Source: Filosporella fistucella (taxonomy: Eukaryota; Ascomycota; Leotiomycetes; Helotiales). Taken from it: 64,000 bases of DNA. Location: positions 806,001-870,000 of the forward strand of contig JAQJZZ010000021.1 of NCBI GenBank assembly GCA_030077755.1, given 5' to 3'. Below the pieces are notes generated by a model, which searched no databases, was not told where the DNA came from, and saw nothing but the letters and a program-made list of their open reading frames with translations. Below, one piece after another: positions 34,802 through 45,436 of this stretch. The first letter of the stretch is position 1; each line of letters opens with the position of its first letter. The translations under genes were made by a program, and so were the position numbers.

Positions 34802-37800
34802 ATGGAGCCTGTAGGCTTCACTGTAGGATTCATAGGCTTAGCTGGCCTGTTCAGTGTCTGTTTAGATGTCATCGAGAGAGTAGATTCCTACAGGGACTTC
34901 GGGGCTGAGTCACGTGCAATATCTGTTCAGTTCGAAGCTGATAAGCAACTCTTTACGAAATGGGCTCAAGAAGTCGGGATAAGTAAGGATAGCCCAAAAG
35001 AACATCACCACAGGAATCTCGATGATCCCAAAACCTGCGAGATCGTTCAAAGGATTCTGTCCGTTATCCAAGAGATCTTCACACAGACAGGAAAAACACT
35101 GGCCAACTTGCGGCTTGTGGTGGATGCAGGCCCAGCATCATTTCCTGATGAAATTCGTTTCCTAAACATCGGCCAAGTAACCCAGACATTTCAAAAACCT
35201 CTTTCGCACCGAAGTAGAATTGGGTGGTCCCTTAGAAGCAAGGCAAGATTTATTGCCCAAGTGCAACGATTTGGGGCATTGGTTCAGAGTTTGCGTGCCT
35301 TGGTTCCACCTGGTGAAGAGCCAACGGATAGACAAAAAGGCGTTACTGGTGATTTTTTAACTTTAATGTCTGGTTTGTACTCTTAGACACTATAGTCGAG
35401 CATATCTAATTTGCTGCAAGGGCGAGAGAGAGGTTCAGGTTCCTCGGGTCCTCAACAACTACTCATCGATCTTGGAAAGCAGATAGAGCGTAAGGGTTCC
35501 ATCTTTGTGCTGGAATCTTGCTGACCAGCAAGGCGAAATAAGGAAAGAATTAGACATCTGGCTTGGATTGTCTTGGACTAACAATGTCCTTGATAACATC
35601 ATCCAAAAGAAGCTCGAGGGGACGTGCGACTGGATCCTCAACCGACAAGCATTTCTTGACTGGTTTTCCCCGGAATTCAATGGTAATGCAAAATTATTGT
35701 GGATAAATGGCCCAGCAGGACATGGCAAGACATTTTTGTGCGCAGGAGTTGTTCATTTCTTGTCAATGACGCCTGAGTCTCCACTTGCCTACTATTTCTG
35801 TTCATCAGATTCGGAAAGTCGACAAGATCCTTTGAACATAATAAGGTCATGGGTATCTCAAATGATATCAGGGAATTGTGATGTTTTCGAGCTAGCTTGT
35901 GGCATGTGGGAAACAAGGGAGGGAAGGAGCGCATCACAGACGGATGTCTTCGACCTCCTCCAGATGATCGTTCAGCAGATACCGAACTGTACTTTCGTCG
36001 TGGATGGCCTTGATGAATGTAGTTGGAAAGAAGATCCAGCGATATTTTTCGAGTTAGTTGCACGTGCTGTCGCGAATACAAGCACCCGAATCCTGATTCT
36101 GAGCCGGGACGAGCCTGAAATTCGATACGGCTTTCGGGCTATTCGAAAAAGTGAAAATCTCAAGAGCATGAACGAGTATCAAATTTGTTCTGAGGATGTC
36201 AGATCTGATACCGTTCGATTTTCTCGAAGTGTGGTCAATAAGAAGTTGGCGAATAAGAGCGAGAGTCTCAAGAGCGAGCTATCACAGAAGATGGCTGACC
36301 GATGTGAGGGGATGTTTCTCTGGATAAAAATGCTAGAGGAACAACTTCGTGGCGGGAAAAATAAGAAACAGCTCGAAACAGCTATCGATGAAGCACCTAC
36401 CGCAATAGATCATCTCTATGACCGAAACTGGGCAAAGATTCTACAACTTCCAGCCAAAGATATGCACCGTGCGTTATCCATTCTTCGATGGGCCGCATTC
36501 TCTTTACACCCACTCACAATTCTTCAGATCACTGAAGCTCTCCTTATACCGGATCGTGAGTGTGAAGATCTTCTTCTTGACGAGATTCCAGATGCCATCG
36601 ACGACGACTTCGTCAGCAGTGAAATCCTCGGTCTATGCGGATCGCTTCTTGAGGTTAGAATGGCAGCGTCGGATCAGAATTTGACCTCAATGACGATACA
36701 CTTGGCGCACTTTTCAGTGAAGCAATACATACTTTGCAATATGCCTGCCGAGGGAGGATTCCTTCAAACCAACGAGCAGTTGCGACGCTCTAATGAGACA
36801 TATCAAAACAATATACTTGCGAAATTGTGTCTCCGATATATGAATTGTCCCATTGTGTGGGAGCCTCTCCCGTTCCAAAGCGATTTCAGCAAATTGACAT
36901 TCCGAGATTATGTTGCGAGATCATGGCACAGCCACGCCAGAGACAATGAATTCAACTACGGCGAAGTGATTGAGCAAACCAATAAATTCTTTGACACCCA
37001 AGCTGGAGGCTGGAAGTCATGGGCAAAGTGGTGTGAAGTTAATGACTTTGAACGGAGATGGCACATGCCCCAAAAGGAAGTCAATTTAGCCTCCCCGCTA
37101 TTCTACGCTTCTCTTCTTGGGCTTTATAGCACCGTCAAACATCTCCTGGAGGATAAAAAATTGGATGCAAACAGCGTGGATGAATGTCGTCGAACACCAT
37201 TACAGGCTGCTGCGTTAAGAGGTCGCACTCAGGTCGTCAAGATACTGCTCGAAAATGGAGCTGACGTGAACATTGCCAACAAAAAGCGCAATACTCCGTT
37301 GGCCTTGGCTTGTGATCAGGGGCATACAGACGTTGTCAAGCTGCTTCTCGAGAATGGCGCTGACGTGACAGCTGCTAATAAGTACGGATACACACCCTTA
37401 CACTTGGCTTCTGCAAATAGCGAAATCGAGGTGATTAAATTACTCCTGTTGTACAAAGCCGATGTTGGAGTCGCAAGTAACGATGGACGGACACCCTTAC
37501 ACACGGCTTCAAAATACGGGCATGTCCAAGTCGTTAAGTTGCTCCTCGAAAACGCCGCTGATAGTGCCGTCTGCACGACTAAAAACGGAGTAACGCCACT
37601 CGATTTGGCTTCAGAGTACGGTCATCTTGATGTTGTCAATTTACTCCTTGAGAACGATGCTAAAAGTGGCGGATTTACGGCTCAAGGTGCAGGAACATCA
37701 TTACAATCAATCTCAGGAAACTGCCAACTTGATGATGTTAGTCTAATCTCCGAGACCGGCGGACACATGGCAATTACGAATAAAAAAGGAGTCTCCGACG

Positions 37801-38552
37801 GTGATGTCGATACTATTGAGATATTTAGCAAAGATAATAGCCTCCATATGCCGACTGGCAGCCATCAGGGATTTACTCCCCTACACTTAGCCTCGTTTAA
37901 TGGCCATGTTGAGATCGTCCAAGTACTGATTGAGAAAGGAGCTAATGTCGAGGCAATGGATAATCTCTGTCGGACTCCTCTATTTCATGCTGCAAGGAGT
38001 GGCAACCCAGCCATAATCAACAACCTTCTCGCCACTAAGCAAGTGAATATTAATTCAGCGGACTATTACAAGTCGACACCAATATCTATTGCAGCGCGGA
38101 TGGGCCATAAAGATGCCTTAGAACTTCTTTTAACCCATAATCCTGATTTGGCCACGAAGGATCTCTTCGGCCACTCACCTTTATGGTGGGCAAGAAACAG
38201 TGCAAACTCTTCTGTGGCTACCATCCTTATTGAAAAGTGGAAGGAAATGGGAATACCCATTCAAGAAGACGATATGCTTGCTGAAGATGATCTGCCTGCT
38301 ACTAAGACTCCAGTCTTTGTTGGTGAGAAAGACTATCATTACTGTGACGTATGTATGCTCGATATTTCAGATGTAGACACGTATCACCGTTGCGAAATTT
38401 GTAATGGAGGAAATTTTGATGTTTGTAAGGAATGTATTTCGATGAAGGCACAATGCCTCGATGTCTCTCATATACTGATTAAAAAACCTTCAGAGAAGTC
38501 TATAAAAAGGTTTCGGAGGGCGATGGAAGATCTTCTGATCTTGACCACCTAA
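34802..38552 (+). CDS. NLR-type STAND protein: HeLo-NACHT-ankyrin-ZZ, 1219 aa
   Basis: Three exons: 34802-35372, 35421-35489, 35533-38552 (introns 48 and 43 nt; total 3660 nt). Residues 1 to about 190 form a HeLo (Prion-inhib, PF14479) domain starting MEPVGFTVGFIGLAGLFSVC, as in the HET-s/HET-S cell-death effectors. The NACHT NTPase follows: Walker A GPAGHGKT (about 272-279) and Walker B TFVVDGLDEC (about 367-376). About ten ankyrin repeats span residues 734-1100 (e.g. TPLQAAALRGRTQVVKILLE), with a degenerate stretch in the middle. The C-terminus carries a ZZ-type zinc finger (about 1148-1195: CDVC..CEIC..CKEC..H). Family knowledge: NACHT oligomerisation triggers HeLo-mediated membrane damage in non-self recognition (heterokaryon incompatibility). 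Upstream LGKQIERGEIRKELDIWL is a typical linker. The stop codon sits inside an inverted repeat. Confidence 0.9.
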
Positions 38553-38651
38553 AAAGACCTTGAACATCTAAGAAGACATCTAATCTTCCGAGTCTTTGGA
38601 GGATGAATCATGTTCGGAAGATTAAATGTCTTCTTAGGTGTTCAAGATCAG
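38534..38651. repeat. Imperfect inverted repeat spanning the NLR stop codon
   Basis: Arms 38559-38591 and 38614-38646 are 33 nt with two mismatches around a 22-nt loop. The right arm extends to about 38651 and also pairs with 38534-38551 (TCTGATCTTGA.CACCTA), so the left arm appears to contain an extra partial duplication of about 25 nt (CTTGAnCAyCTAAraAGAC twice). The NLR stop codon (38550-38552) is within the left arm. Confidence 0.85.
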
Positions 38652-39785
38652 ACATCTTATCAAGGACTTTGATAACCAGCTCTTGGTGACAGGGTGTGTT
38701 GGCGTGTTGGTTTTCAAATCTCGTTATTGCCATAATTTCGGAGTATTCGACTATCAGAAGATAAAATTTGGAAATGGGAACTGTTTTTATTTTTGAGTGC
38801 ATAACAATACAACTTAGCCCGTCTGGTTCGCAACTTTGATACTTGACAACCACAAAAAAGTGAGTGACGAGCTAGACCGTCACTCACTTTCTGCCAAAAG
38901 TGATTGACTGTTTAGTTTGACGAATAAATAAAGTACTATGTCACTTTAAATCTTATTCATATAAGTATCTATAACTTTTTTTTTAAAAGAAATTGAAGTT
39001 TACTTGAAAATTGAGGGTAGTAGCTATAACAATAGATATATTTGCTAAAACAAAAATTGTGTGGTTAATTTACTATACATATAGTGGGTAGAAGTGCGTA
39101 TTCATTTTTTATATTATATAGATTTCTCGCACTTTTATTTTATATGGATTATTGTTTAGTGAGAGGATTGTTGGCGAGCCAATTGTTTGAACCAAACGGT
39201 TTGGGGCGAGTAAGTATTTTTTGATTCAAAAATAGTTGCGATCACTTTTTTGGGGTGGACCATTGTAAAGTGATCGGGCGAACCAAAAGGGTTCTTAAGA
39301 ATGCAGTAGGGCATATCAACATAGAACTGAATATTCATCAGTCATAATGTAATCACTACTTAAGAACAATTCATGTAGGTAGAATATTTCATTAACTCTA
39401 CATATACATCTCTCTTTCTTTCCATCCATCCATCATCCATCATTCATGATAAAATAAACAAAAGGTGAAGCACAGCGCATCCCATTTACTGATACAAAAG
39501 GCCTCGGATATCATCGTCGCCGTCAAGGAAAACCTAAACACCACTCATCCTATCCTGTCCCGTAACAACACTATGTCTCCTAGCTCTATCATGCCCCTTG
39601 TCACCATGGAGAATAGTTGGTTCACCTAGATGACTGGAGAAGACTGAGGGAGGCATTTTAGATGCATCTGGGATACTAGGGTTTTGTTAGTCTTTTACTC
39701 TTCAGATTTTTTGATTTCATTTCTCTGAGAGAGGTATGTGGGAGGGAGAGTAAATACACACCAGAATTAAGCAAAAGCTCAAAGC
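38553..39785. other. AT-rich intergenic island with inverted repeats, probable transposon relic
   Basis: Between the NLR and the hydrophilin gene. 38890-39170 is strongly AT-rich and ORF-free, contrasting with its flanks. It is bordered by a perfect 13-nt inverted repeat at 38857-38890 and by repeated AGTGA/CGAACCAA motifs at 39160-39300. The region 39420-39445 is rich in CATC repeats. Together this looks like a decayed mobile element, perhaps altered by RIP; no transposase frame is visible. Confidence 0.45.
38857..38890. repeat. Perfect 13-nt inverted repeat with 8-nt loop
   Basis: AAAGTGAGTGACG at 38857-38869 pairs exactly with CGTCACTCACTTT at 38878-38890. It lies at the left edge of the AT-rich island. 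Confidence 0.95.
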
Positions 39786-40751
39786 TTACGCATGAGTCTT
39801 GTTCCCACCAAACGTCTTGCTTCCATCAAGATCAGCATCTACTCTTGGATCAAGCTTGTTCAACAGGTCTGAGTTGTGTGGTCCAGCAGTGTTCTGTGCT
39901 GTTCCACTGCCGGGAGTAGCATGGCTGCCTGATGTACCTGTCAAACCGCCAGTGTGAGCGCCGTGACGGTTTCCGGTTGAGTCGAGATCGGAGTCAACTC
40001 TTGGGTCGACCTTGTTAGCGAGGTTGGAGTTGTGTGGTCCGGCATTGGTGGAGGAGGAGATTCCGCCGTGGGTACCGGTGTGTGTGGAGTGGGTGTTGCC
40101 TGCGTGTGTGCCTGTGAGGCCAGAGGAGTGGGTGTTGTGTCCTAGACCGCCTACGCCAGCACCGGTGTGTGTTCCTGAGGAATAGGTGTTTCCACCTGGA
40201 GCGGTGCGGGAACCATCAAGATCTGAATCGACTCTTGGGTCAACTTTGTTGGCGAGGTTGGAGGAGTGAGGACCAGCAGTTGTGGAGGTGTTGTGTGTTC
40301 CTGTCAGTCCGGATGTACCGTGGGTGTTGTGAGAGCCGGTGAGACCTGATGTACCGGTTGTGCCGTGGGTACCTGTCAAACCGGAAGAGTGGGTGTTGTG
40401 GCCTACACCTCCTACACCAGCGCCGGTGTGGGTTCCTGAGGAATAGGTGTTTCCACCTGGGGCAGTTCGGGAACCGTCAAGATCAGAGTCGATTCTTGGG
40501 TCAACTTTGTTGGCTATGTTGGACTGGGGCATGTTAGTTTGATATTTAGAATATGACAGATGGTAGTGACTTACAGAGTGTGGTCCGGCTGTGGTGTTGG
40601 TGTTACCAATGCCAGTTCCGTGAGTGCCAGTAGTACCATGAGTACCAGTGACACCGTGGGTGCCGGTAGTACCGTGAGTACTGGTGGTAGTATGGTCCTT
40701 GTCCTTGTTCAAGTGAAGGGCATTCTTAACTTTTTCGATAGTTCCAGACAT
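39786..40751 (-). CDS. Repeat-rich hydrophilic (hydrophilin/LEA-like) protein, 304 aa
   Basis: Two exons, 40575-40751 and 39786-40523, with a canonical 51-nt intron (GTAAGT...CTAAC...CCAG) in phase 0; reading through the intron would insert a non-repeat segment. The protein is made of Thr/Gly/His-rich low-complexity sequence (THGTTGTHGVTGTHGTTGTH) and four copies of a motif AGPHxSNLANKVDPRVDSDL. The second and third repeats are nearly identical at the DNA level (about 40121-40279 and 40384-40526), so units have duplicated recently. It has no signal peptide or membrane segment and almost no hydrophobic residues apart from the short N-terminal helix IEKVKNALHL. Similar fungal proteins are stress- or conidiation-associated; function is inferred to be protective and is not proven. 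Confidence 0.8.
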   Translation of the reverse strand: MSGTIEKVKNALHLNKDKDHTTTSTHGTTGTHGVTGTHGTTGTHGTGIGNTNTTAGPHSVSHYHLSYSKYQTNMPQSNIANKVDPRIDSDLDGSRTAPGGNTYSSGTHTGAGVGGVGHNTHSSGLTGTHGTTGTSGLTGSHNTHGTSGLTGTHNTSTTAGPHSSNLANKVDPRVDSDLDGSRTAPGGNTYSSGTHTGAGVGGLGHNTHSSGLTGTHAGNTHSTHTGTHGGISSSTNAGPHNSNLANKVDPRVDSDLDSTGNRHGAHTGGLTGTSGSHATPGSGTAQNTAGPHNSDLLNKLDPRVDADLDGSKTFGGNKTHA

Positions 40752-42577
40752 GATGAATGTATTTGGTATTGAAGATTGGTAATTGAATGTTGTTTGTATG
40801 AAGAAGCCGTGAAGTCAATGTGAGATTGAAGTCTGATGCAGAAAGGAAGCATTACCTGAGCTTCCAAGACTGTCTTATATACTTCATTTCTCGCCATGAT
40901 CAACCTTTTTCTTGCCAGTACACAAAACCTGTTTTCTTCCTCACCTAGATTTGGGCTGATCTGGAACATGATCTTGAAGACGCAAGTAAAGTCTCTACTA
41001 ACCTCATCACTCGTAAATCGCTTTGATTTCCTTACGCACCAAGGTCACGAAAGAACCTTTTTCGTCATAACCCCATCTACATCCCCGTCTATTCCTGTAC
41101 GAAGTTGCGAACCCCGCAGATCCCTTGAATGTGCCAGGTTTTGTGTGCTTCGCCAAGCGGATTCAAACCAGTTTGCATTTTCCCATTGGATTAAAACGGA
41201 GCCACGAGATGGTAAAATTTCCTTGGTGCCCGAGGCCAACAATGCCAATTCCCACAATTCCCACAATGCCATGCTAGCCATGTCAAACTGTTCAATCGTC
41301 ATAGTTGGTGGCTGGAACGTCATGCCGAGTTTAGCTTTAGAGATGTGGCTGTAGGGCGAACCAATCGTATCTGTGGGGAATGTCGATCAGGGACATTGAG
41401 TGGCTGACCCGGGTTGCATCTGTGGCTGATCTGTGGCGGTGCGTGCCAGTTTCCCGCAGTGGTGGATCTGACCCCACAAAACTCTGACATGCGGATGAGA
41501 GAATCAGGTTATTTGATCCGGCTGTCGTGGAACCACGAAACAGCCTCATAAAGTATGCGGAAGTCACTCCGCGTTCCTGATCTCGATCGATGAAGCAGCC
41601 TAAATTGTGCCATAATTGTGCCATACCATATATGATGTAACATGACGTTGAGGCGAAAGCTTGACCTTTGGTCACTGGATCTTGCGGCTAACAAGCAACT
41701 TTATTGCTTTGCTTGATGGAGGAAAGTTGTGCTGACATTGATCAGCTTGCCGTACGTGTACTTCCGCGTGGATACATATGACATGATAATTGGGGATTCA
41801 CCGCTTCCCTCTGATGCAAGTGGACGGATGGCAGGCTGAGATGGAGTTTGTTGAAAAAAAGTCCTGTGGAGGGTAAAATTGGTGACTGAGACAGCCATCA
41901 CCGATGGGTATTTCCGTGTCTCGTCTTGAGTTAGCTCAACGAGACTTTAGCCCAAAGGTCTCACTCATCGTGATAATTGTAAGTTTTCAAAGCTTAGAGA
42001 TTGGGTTGAAATGGCACTGTCGATAATTTTTGTTCTCAGAATTTGATAACTGCGAATCATGCATTTCCAATGTGACCTGAGCAAACGCAGCAAAAGATCC
42101 AGGTAAGCTCCAAATACGGTTAGATCTCCCGGTCTCGACACCTTCCTCCCAATCTCTAAGTTGACTTCCTCGAAACATTCTCTACCCCACTTATACTCTG
42201 ATCCTCATCATCTGATAATTCTGTCCTGCCTCTTCATACCCAGCTTAGTATTCACGATGTATCGCATTGATTCAGCCAGTATGCCACCGAGGATAGCTTG
42301 TCACCATATACACAATCATGTCCGATTCGACATGCCACTTCGCCTTCCATCTGGTACGTGTGAAACGAAGATATCATCGCGGAGCTCAATTCCTAGTCTT
42401 TGAACAGTCTTGATACACGGTCTGCTTGTCGCAGATATAAAGTGAAGCTAACTTTATAACAGAGGCTCGGAATCTGATATATTGACTTGCTTTACACAGT
42501 GACATCAAGCCAGAGGCTGCAGTTGATGGGATGGATATGAAGGATCGTGTACCTGAATCAAAGATCCTCTGAAAAGT
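40752..42577. other. Intergenic region, no gene seen
   Basis: Promoter side of the hydrophilin gene. A TATATA stretch near 40873 is a candidate TATA element. ORFs (for example 40896-41354 and 41045-41323 on opposite strands) overlap each other and have no motif. Confidence 0.35.
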
Positions 42578-43562
42578 TGGAATGGTGGTATACGATGTCT
42601 TGATCTAGCTCTTCTTGCCACGAATCGTCAGATGTACGATGAGGTCTCTAGGATGGTATATGCTCAAATTACTATGGTCCTGCAGCTGGAGGATTTTGCC
42701 CAACTGAACCTTTCCGAAGCAGAAACGTGAAATGATAAAATTTGGAGAACAACACTCTGTTGGAGTCCGGATCCCCGAGATGAGGCAGGATGATGGTCAT
42801 ATTCGAGTCCACAATTAGCAAGCCGCTCGGATCCACACGTTTTTGCAAAATTCAAGAGGATAAGGTTTTCCATAGGGCTGGGTGATATCCTGGGTGCAGA
42901 ATATCTCTATTACGGCGTCCAACTTCCTGCTGTCACCCCGACCTTGCCCATGCTACAACGACATTCACGTGGTTACAGCCCACCAGAAAAATATGCATAT
43001 GTAGGCGCAGATACAGTTTTCTCGAATCTTGTAAAGATAATCTCCATCTCTTCTGTCCTGGATATCCTTGTCACTGGCATTCTGTCCGACGCCGAGCAGG
43101 CGGCACAGAAATGTGGTACTACTTCGACTCGGTGGACCAAATGTGGGTTCCAACGGACTCTGAGGAAGAGGACGAAGATGATAGTTACGGAGATCAAAAG
43201 GCCCAAAGGGCCAAAGAAAGAAGAAAATTCTTCTCGCATGCAAATAAACCCAATCGTGCCAAGGCTGCTATTGAAACAAGGGCAATAATATTTTCTTTTT
43301 GAGAGACTTCGAATAGAAGTTTTTGGAGCACTTAAATACTATCTCGAACGCTCGGAGGTTTTCCCTGAAATCTAATTTCTTATTCGAGGGTCAGTTTTTC
43401 CCGTTACCAAAGGACCACGTTCATTTGACAGCGGAAATTGAGCAATGTGTGATGGAGAATTGGAGGAGAAAAGAGGATGACTTAAAACAGGAAAATTCTA
43501 GCGATCAGATTTCCAAATCATATATGGGACCAGGGTCGGAACAAAACCAGATGCCCAACTAG
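42578..43562 (+). pseudogene. Broken F-box/2EXR-like gene
   Basis: Coding-like segments appear in shifting frames. At about 42578-42730 the frame reads WNGGIRCLDLALLATNRQMY then DEVSRMVYAQI, the xLxxNRQxYxEVxxxxY block of 2EXR/F-box-like proteins, ending in TGA. From about 42835 a second frame reads HVFAKFKRIRFSIGLGDILG and stays open to about 43288. A third frame carries MWYYFDSVDQMWVPTDSEEE with an acidic patch, overlapping the second, and 43389-43562 reads DHVHLTAEIEQCVMENW in another frame. No single set of introns I tried joins these without stops. The intact gene at 21410 has a comparable motif (CRQLYEEV), so this may be a decayed relative. Confidence 0.5.
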
Positions 43563-45436
43563 ACAACCGGCGATATGCTCCCTTGGAGAGATTCTTTGCA
43601 GAATGGCTTGCAAAGCCAAGATATGCCTTCGAACATTGCATCCAACTCGCCTAGACCGAGCAAACATGAATACATGAGACTGTACACTTTACACCGAATC
43701 TCCTACTATCTTGAATATCTTGAATCACGCTTCTCCTTGTTTAGCTAGCAAATGATTATGTTATTAGATTCTTCCACTTATGGCGTGCCCCAACCCATCG
43801 TCGGAAAATTTTATTGATGTATCAGAGAGGAAAAGCAAGCAGTATTTACTTGAGCAAGATGATTGTTCAAGATAGGTTGCATTAGGATTTTAATTTTCAG
43901 GCCTTGGAATTGATCTTTACCTCAGTGTGAATAGATTATTAAGGCGGACTAGCCCACGCAATTGCATGATCAAGGGCTTTGCAAACAGATAGAATAGAAG
44001 CGAAGCCACAAGAGATCCTTCTGAAACATTCCGTTTAGGGTCAAGTTCACATACACATCTCGTGAAGGCTTCTTGAATTTCCAAACGTGAAAGTAGGAAA
44101 CCCTTGCGATATGTTACGTTGATTATATTAGTACACGTAGAGTGATTTGGTTTCTAGGGTTTAGAACCAGCTAGAGAGAGAAATAATGTTTCTTGAAAAT
44201 AACTCGTCCAATTACAAAAAGAGTTATCGTCTCGACAACGGTTTTGATTACGGAATACTTGATGAGTAAAACGGGTTGTCTATGTGTGATGATCAGCGCA
44301 AATAGCGGGTTACAAACAGAGGGATATGAGAAATCTTAATAAAGTAGGGAAGAAGTAGGACGAGATTTGTTGTGAAGTTTATGATAGTAAAGTATAATTA
44401 AAAACTTTATAAGCAGAATTTGAAGTTTGAGCTGCTACAAGCACTAACTTATTCAAGAGCTTTAGATATAGTGATACATCCTCCCTCATCTTTTCTCTCA
44501 TTCATATCCTAGAACATTATCTCCATCCGCTTCTCAAGCCATATATAAATCTCATCTCATCTCATAACCTCACCAGAAAATCAGCACCACATCATCAAGC
44601 CCAAATAGAAAGCTTCCAAGAATAGTTTAGACATCCTAGATGATAGCCAATCATCTTTTATCTAGTGGATTTAGATATTTTCGGAATAGTTTCAGGTTCA
44701 ATCCAAGCACGCAAGCTCAAGAGATTCTTATCGAATCTACCATGCTTAGTTGGATCTGCTCAGTCGTCTTGCCTTTTGCAACCTGGAATATTTACTCGCG
44801 TTCTTGGATAATATTTTATGTTTAATTAGAGTATCAGATGTTCTAGAAGGATAGATTGACCTTGTCCTGCTCAGTTTGATGTTTCCCGTTTAATCGAATT
44901 GTCTCTTACGATCTAGGATATTTACCTCCATCATGAATGGCACTCAAACTCGTCCCCGAGTACAAGATATTCTACAGAGCCAAATTGACTTTATCCCGCT
45001 GATTCAATCTGCTTAGTCCTATTGTCTGTTGGAACCTGTAATACTTACTTCCGATTCTTGAACGAAGTCTCAAACTCATCTCGAGTATCGGATCTTCTAC
45101 AGAGCGATACTGACATCGCCCCGCTGAGTTGGACTTGCTCCTCTTTTTTTTTGTGGAAATTTGTGTCTCGCATAGAGGAGCGTTGTGAGTGGGAGGCTAC
45201 AATGGAACAACTGGGAATTACTTGGGAGTCAGAGAATGAAGAGGGCCCGAATGAATCAGATTCTGAAGAATGAGACATCAGAAACAAAATCGGAGGGACA
45301 GGGACAGGATGAGATAGAGATGCAGGCTGCGATGAGAATGGTGAGACGGAATGATTTCCAGCTTCATGTAATGAGTGAATGAACGCCCGGATAAATGAAT
45401 GATATTAATTTCGTAGAATAGTACACATGAAAAGTT
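43563..45436. other. Intergenic region containing diverged tandem repeats
   Basis: The right half holds the roughly 126-bp tandem repeats listed separately. The frame at about 45201-45273 (MEQLGITWESENEEGPNESD) directly follows the last repeat and may be the tail of a decayed gene. The left half is AT-rich without ORFs. Confidence 0.35.
44700..45145. repeat. Diverged tandem repeat, about 3.5 copies of a 125-129-bp unit
   Basis: Anchor GAGTA(T/C)(C/A)(A/G)GAT.TTCTA recurs at 44829, 44958 and 45083 (spacings 129 and 125). A second anchor TCTGCT(C/T)AGTC recurs at 44755 and 45008 (253 apart, two units), with a degenerate copy near 44867. Each is followed by AACCTGGAATATTTACT-like sequence. Copies are clearly related but differ at many positions, and no frame is shared through all of them. 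Confidence 0.75.

Noticed and set aside
35373..35532. Stop codon after the HeLo segment of the NLR, suggesting two genes
   Set aside because: Two small introns (48 and 43 nt) remove the stop and give a continuous, family-typical linker.
38534..38651. Inverted repeat read as an intrinsic transcription terminator
   Set aside because: Such terminators are bacterial; this is nuclear fungal DNA.
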